Origin: an uncultured Collinsella sp.
GTDB lineage: Bacteria > Actinomycetota > Coriobacteriia > Coriobacteriales > Coriobacteriaceae
Assembly (NCBI GenBank): GCA_959599635.1
Contig: CAUGJN010000112.1
Coordinates: 1 to 6,248, forward strand
Length of the DNA stretch: 6,248 nt
Direction: 5' to 3'
Made by a program: the position numbers and the translations under genes
In this document: one piece after another, positions 4,823 through 6,248 of the stretch
Numbering within the stretch: the first letter of the stretch is position 1
How the letters are laid out: each line of letters starts with the position of its first letter
Notes under the pieces: generated by a model
What the model was told of the DNA's origin: nothing
Databases searched by the model: none
What the model saw: only the letters and a program-made list of their open reading frames with translations

Positions 4823-5941
4823 TTGCAGAACTCTGATACCCCTAAAGTTTCACTGCTTGTCCCCATTTGCAATGTCGAGCGCTACCTGCGCGAGTGCCTC
4901 GATTCCGCCGTGGCGCAGACGCTCAGGGACATCGAGATCATCTGTATCAACGACGGCTCCACCGATAGCTCGCCGGATATCATCCGCGAGTACATGGAGC
5001 GCGACTCCCGTGTAAAGATGATCGACAAAGCCAACAGCGGCTACGGCGACTCGATGAACCGCGGCCTGGAGATGGCTCGCGGCGAGTACGTGGGCATCCT
5101 TGAGTCCGACGACTTTATGTTTGAGGATTCGCTCCAAAAGCTGGTCGCCAAGGCCGATGCTGAACATGCCGATGTGGTAAAGGGCGACTTTTACCTGTAT
5201 TGGTCCACGCCCAGCGAACGCCGTGAGCTGTTTGGGATCATCGACGAGCATATGACGGGCGCCGCGTATCGCCCCGTCGATCGCCCGGGCATCTTCTACC
5301 GTAAACCTTCCATTTGGTCGGCTATCTATCGGCGCGAGTTCCTCAACGACAATCAGATTCGGTTCCTTCCCACGCCGGGTGCTTCGTATCAGGATGCGGG
5401 TTTTAACTTTAAGGTCTGGGCATGCGCCGAGCGTGCCGCGTTTATCGCGGACCCCATTTTGTGCTATCGCCAAGACAACGAGAAGAGCTCCGTTAATTCG
5501 CCCAACAAGGTGTTTTGCGTTTGCGATGAATATGCCGAGATGCAACGTTTTTTGGACGAGCGTCCCGAGCTTAAGGCTCAGCTCCAGGGCATTTTAATGC
5601 GCATGAAGGTCGATACGTACCGTTGGAATGATGAGCGCCTGGTCGATGAGTTGCGCGAGCAGTTTTGGGAGAAGGCCTCTCCCGAGCTCAAGTCCGATTG
5701 GGATGCCGGTCGCTTTGACCTGTCGCTGTTTGATCCGCGTGGCGAGACCGACTTGCGCCTGATGGTCAAATCGCCCCGCGCCTATATCGATTCGCGCTTT
5801 GACTTTAAAAAGCCGGGCAAGATCAATACGTTTAAGCACTACTTTAAGATCGGCGGCCTGCCGCTGGTCTGGCGCGTGCTGACGTATCAGCGCACCTACG
5901 GTGATAATCCGCACCCCGATGACGTTCCGGTCGCACAGTAG
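4823..5941 (+). CDS. Family 2 glycosyltransferase (GT-A fold), paralog B of the 2598 gene
   Basis: A 372-residue glycosyltransferase from a TTG start. The first 99 residues nearly repeat those of the gene at 2598: I count 11 differences in 93 aligned residues. Motifs: PICNVERYL (14-22, with Cys where the paralog has Tyr), NDGSTD (43-48), KMIDKANSGYGDSMNRG (65-81), LESDD (93-97, metal binding), KPSIWSAIYRREF (161-173), LPTPGASYQD (182-191; D191 likely catalytic-base position) and YRQDNEKSSVNS. The C-terminal half is much less alike and probably handles a different acceptor (inference). It retains a KHYFKIGG segment (338-345) like that of the paralog, then a longer polar tail to VPVAQ. It follows the middle glycosyltransferase by 74 bp, longer than the other gaps, and that gap has a possible promoter. 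Its stop overlaps the next gene's ribosome site. A nucleotide-sugar transferase role is secure; substrate is not. Confidence 0.9.
   Translation: MQNSDTPKVSLLVPICNVERYLRECLDSAVAQTLRDIEIICINDGSTDSSPDIIREYMERDSRVKMIDKANSGYGDSMNRGLEMARGEYVGILESDDFMFEDSLQKLVAKADAEHADVVKGDFYLYWSTPSERRELFGIIDEHMTGAAYRPVDRPGIFYRKPSIWSAIYRREFLNDNQIRFLPTPGASYQDAGFNFKVWACAERAAFIADPILCYRQDNEKSSVNSPNKVFCVCDEYAEMQRFLDERPELKAQLQGILMRMKVDTYRWNDERLVDELREQFWEKASPELKSDWDAGRFDLSLFDPRGETDLRLMVKSPRAYIDSRFDFKKPGKINTFKHYFKIGGLPLVWRVLTYQRTYGDNPHPDDVPVAQ
4878..5119 (+). repeat. Copy 2 of the ~240-bp imperfect direct repeat
   Basis: Partner of 2659-2900 at an offset of 2219 bases. Exact runs are 4878-4909 (32 bp) and 5030-5064 (35 bp). 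Most mismatches are single bases in third codon positions. The two copies are in the same codon register, so exchange between them would keep the frame open. Confidence 0.85.
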
Positions 5942-5944
5942 GAG
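5939..5944 (+). promoter_or_regulatory. Stop codon overlapping the next gene's ribosome site
   Basis: TAGGAG contains the TAG of the upstream glycosyltransferase and AGGAG of the ribosome site for ATG 5954, nine bases downstream. This is the arrangement expected for translational coupling within one mRNA. A GTG at 5948 is in frame but only three bases from the site, so the ATG is preferred. Confidence 0.6.
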
Positions 5945-5953
5945 CGAGTGATT

Positions 5954-6248
5954 ATGGCTACCCCCAAGATTTCCGTTGTCGTTCCCATCTACAAAGTTGA
6001 GGAGTGCCTGGCCTGGTGCCTGGACTCCCTGCTTGCGCAGGACATGCCCGATTGGGAAGGCGTGTTAGTCAACGATGGATCGCCGGACGGCTCGCGCGAT
6101 ATCGCTGCTGCCTATTGCGAAAAGGATGCACGCTTTGCGCTGGTCGATAAGGAGAACGGCGGCCTGTCGAGTGCGCGTAATGCAGGCATCGCCGCGTCCA
6201 CGGCGCCTATCGTCGCGTTTTTGGATTCCGACGACCGGTTTACGCCCG
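5954..6248 (+). CDS. Family 2 glycosyltransferase, N-terminal part (3' end outside window)
   Basis: The first 98 residues of a fourth glycosyltransferase are present; the frame is open to the window edge. Seen: ISVVVPIYKVEECL (6-19), VNDGSPDGS (39-47), KENGGLSSARNAG (66-78) and the metal-binding FLDSDD (89-94). This is the nucleotide-binding half of a GT-A domain; the acceptor half and catalytic base are not visible. NDGSPDGS and GGLSSARNAG are typical of EPS/capsule glycosyltransferases and differ from both paralog types upstream, so it is a separate enzyme rather than another copy. It starts 12 bases after the preceding stop and very likely shares its transcript. Confidence 0.88.
   Translation, partial: MATPKISVVVPIYKVEECLAWCLDSLLAQDMPDWEGVLVNDGSPDGSRDIAAAYCEKDARFALVDKENGGLSSARNAGIAASTAPIVAFLDSDDRFTP

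Noticed and set aside
4850..5545. A 231-codon - strand open frame opposite paralog B
   Set aside because: It is in-register antisense to the 4823 gene. Its resemblance to the antisense frame of the 2598 gene merely reflects the sense-strand duplication.
1..6248. CRISPR array, transposon ends, tRNA or rRNA
   Set aside because: No regularly spaced short repeats, terminal inverted repeats, transposase motifs, cloverleaf or rRNA-like segments were seen on either strand.

Overview
The window looks like part of a cell-surface polysaccharide gene cluster from a GC-rich Gram-positive bacterium. Third codon positions are mostly G/C, TTG starts are used behind strong Shine-Dalgarno sites, and the overall style would fit a Coriobacteriia/Collinsella-like actinobacterium. 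That assignment is an inference from codon style only. No rRNA, tRNA, CRISPR array, insertion sequence or integrase is visible.

Layout. (1) Bases 3-143 hold the 3' end of an unrecognised + strand gene. It converges, across a 20-bp spacer with a small hairpin, on (2) a - strand family-2 glycosyltransferase of the galactofuranosyl/rhamnosyl-transferase type (164-1183). (3) A 185-bp gap carries a candidate promoter for that gene. (4) A - strand multi-pass acyltransferase-3 family protein follows (1369-2484). (5) A short divergent control region (2485-2597) separates it from (6) a co-directional + strand run of four GT-A fold family-2 glycosyltransferases: 2598-3701, 3708-4748, 4823-5941 and a fourth cut off by the window end (5954 onward). 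No stretch longer than 300 bases lacks a gene.

How the genes fit together (inference from families and context): a series of glycosyltransferases would each add one sugar to a lipid-linked repeat unit or surface glycan, with the membrane acyltransferase decorating it (for example O-acetylation). Flippase, polymerase and priming transferase are not in the window. Individual sugar donors and acceptors cannot be read from the sequence.

The most notable structure is that the first and third + strand glycosyltransferases are close paralogs flanking an unrelated one. Their first ~100 codons are about 88% identical in DNA, with exact runs of 32 and 35 bp, while the rest is clearly diverged. Both use a TTG start five bases after a strong Shine-Dalgarno site. 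The first and second glycosyltransferases also share a reading frame and are separated by only one TAG and two sense codons. I see no convincing wholly new system; the interest lies in this duplication and its possible recombination or diversification.
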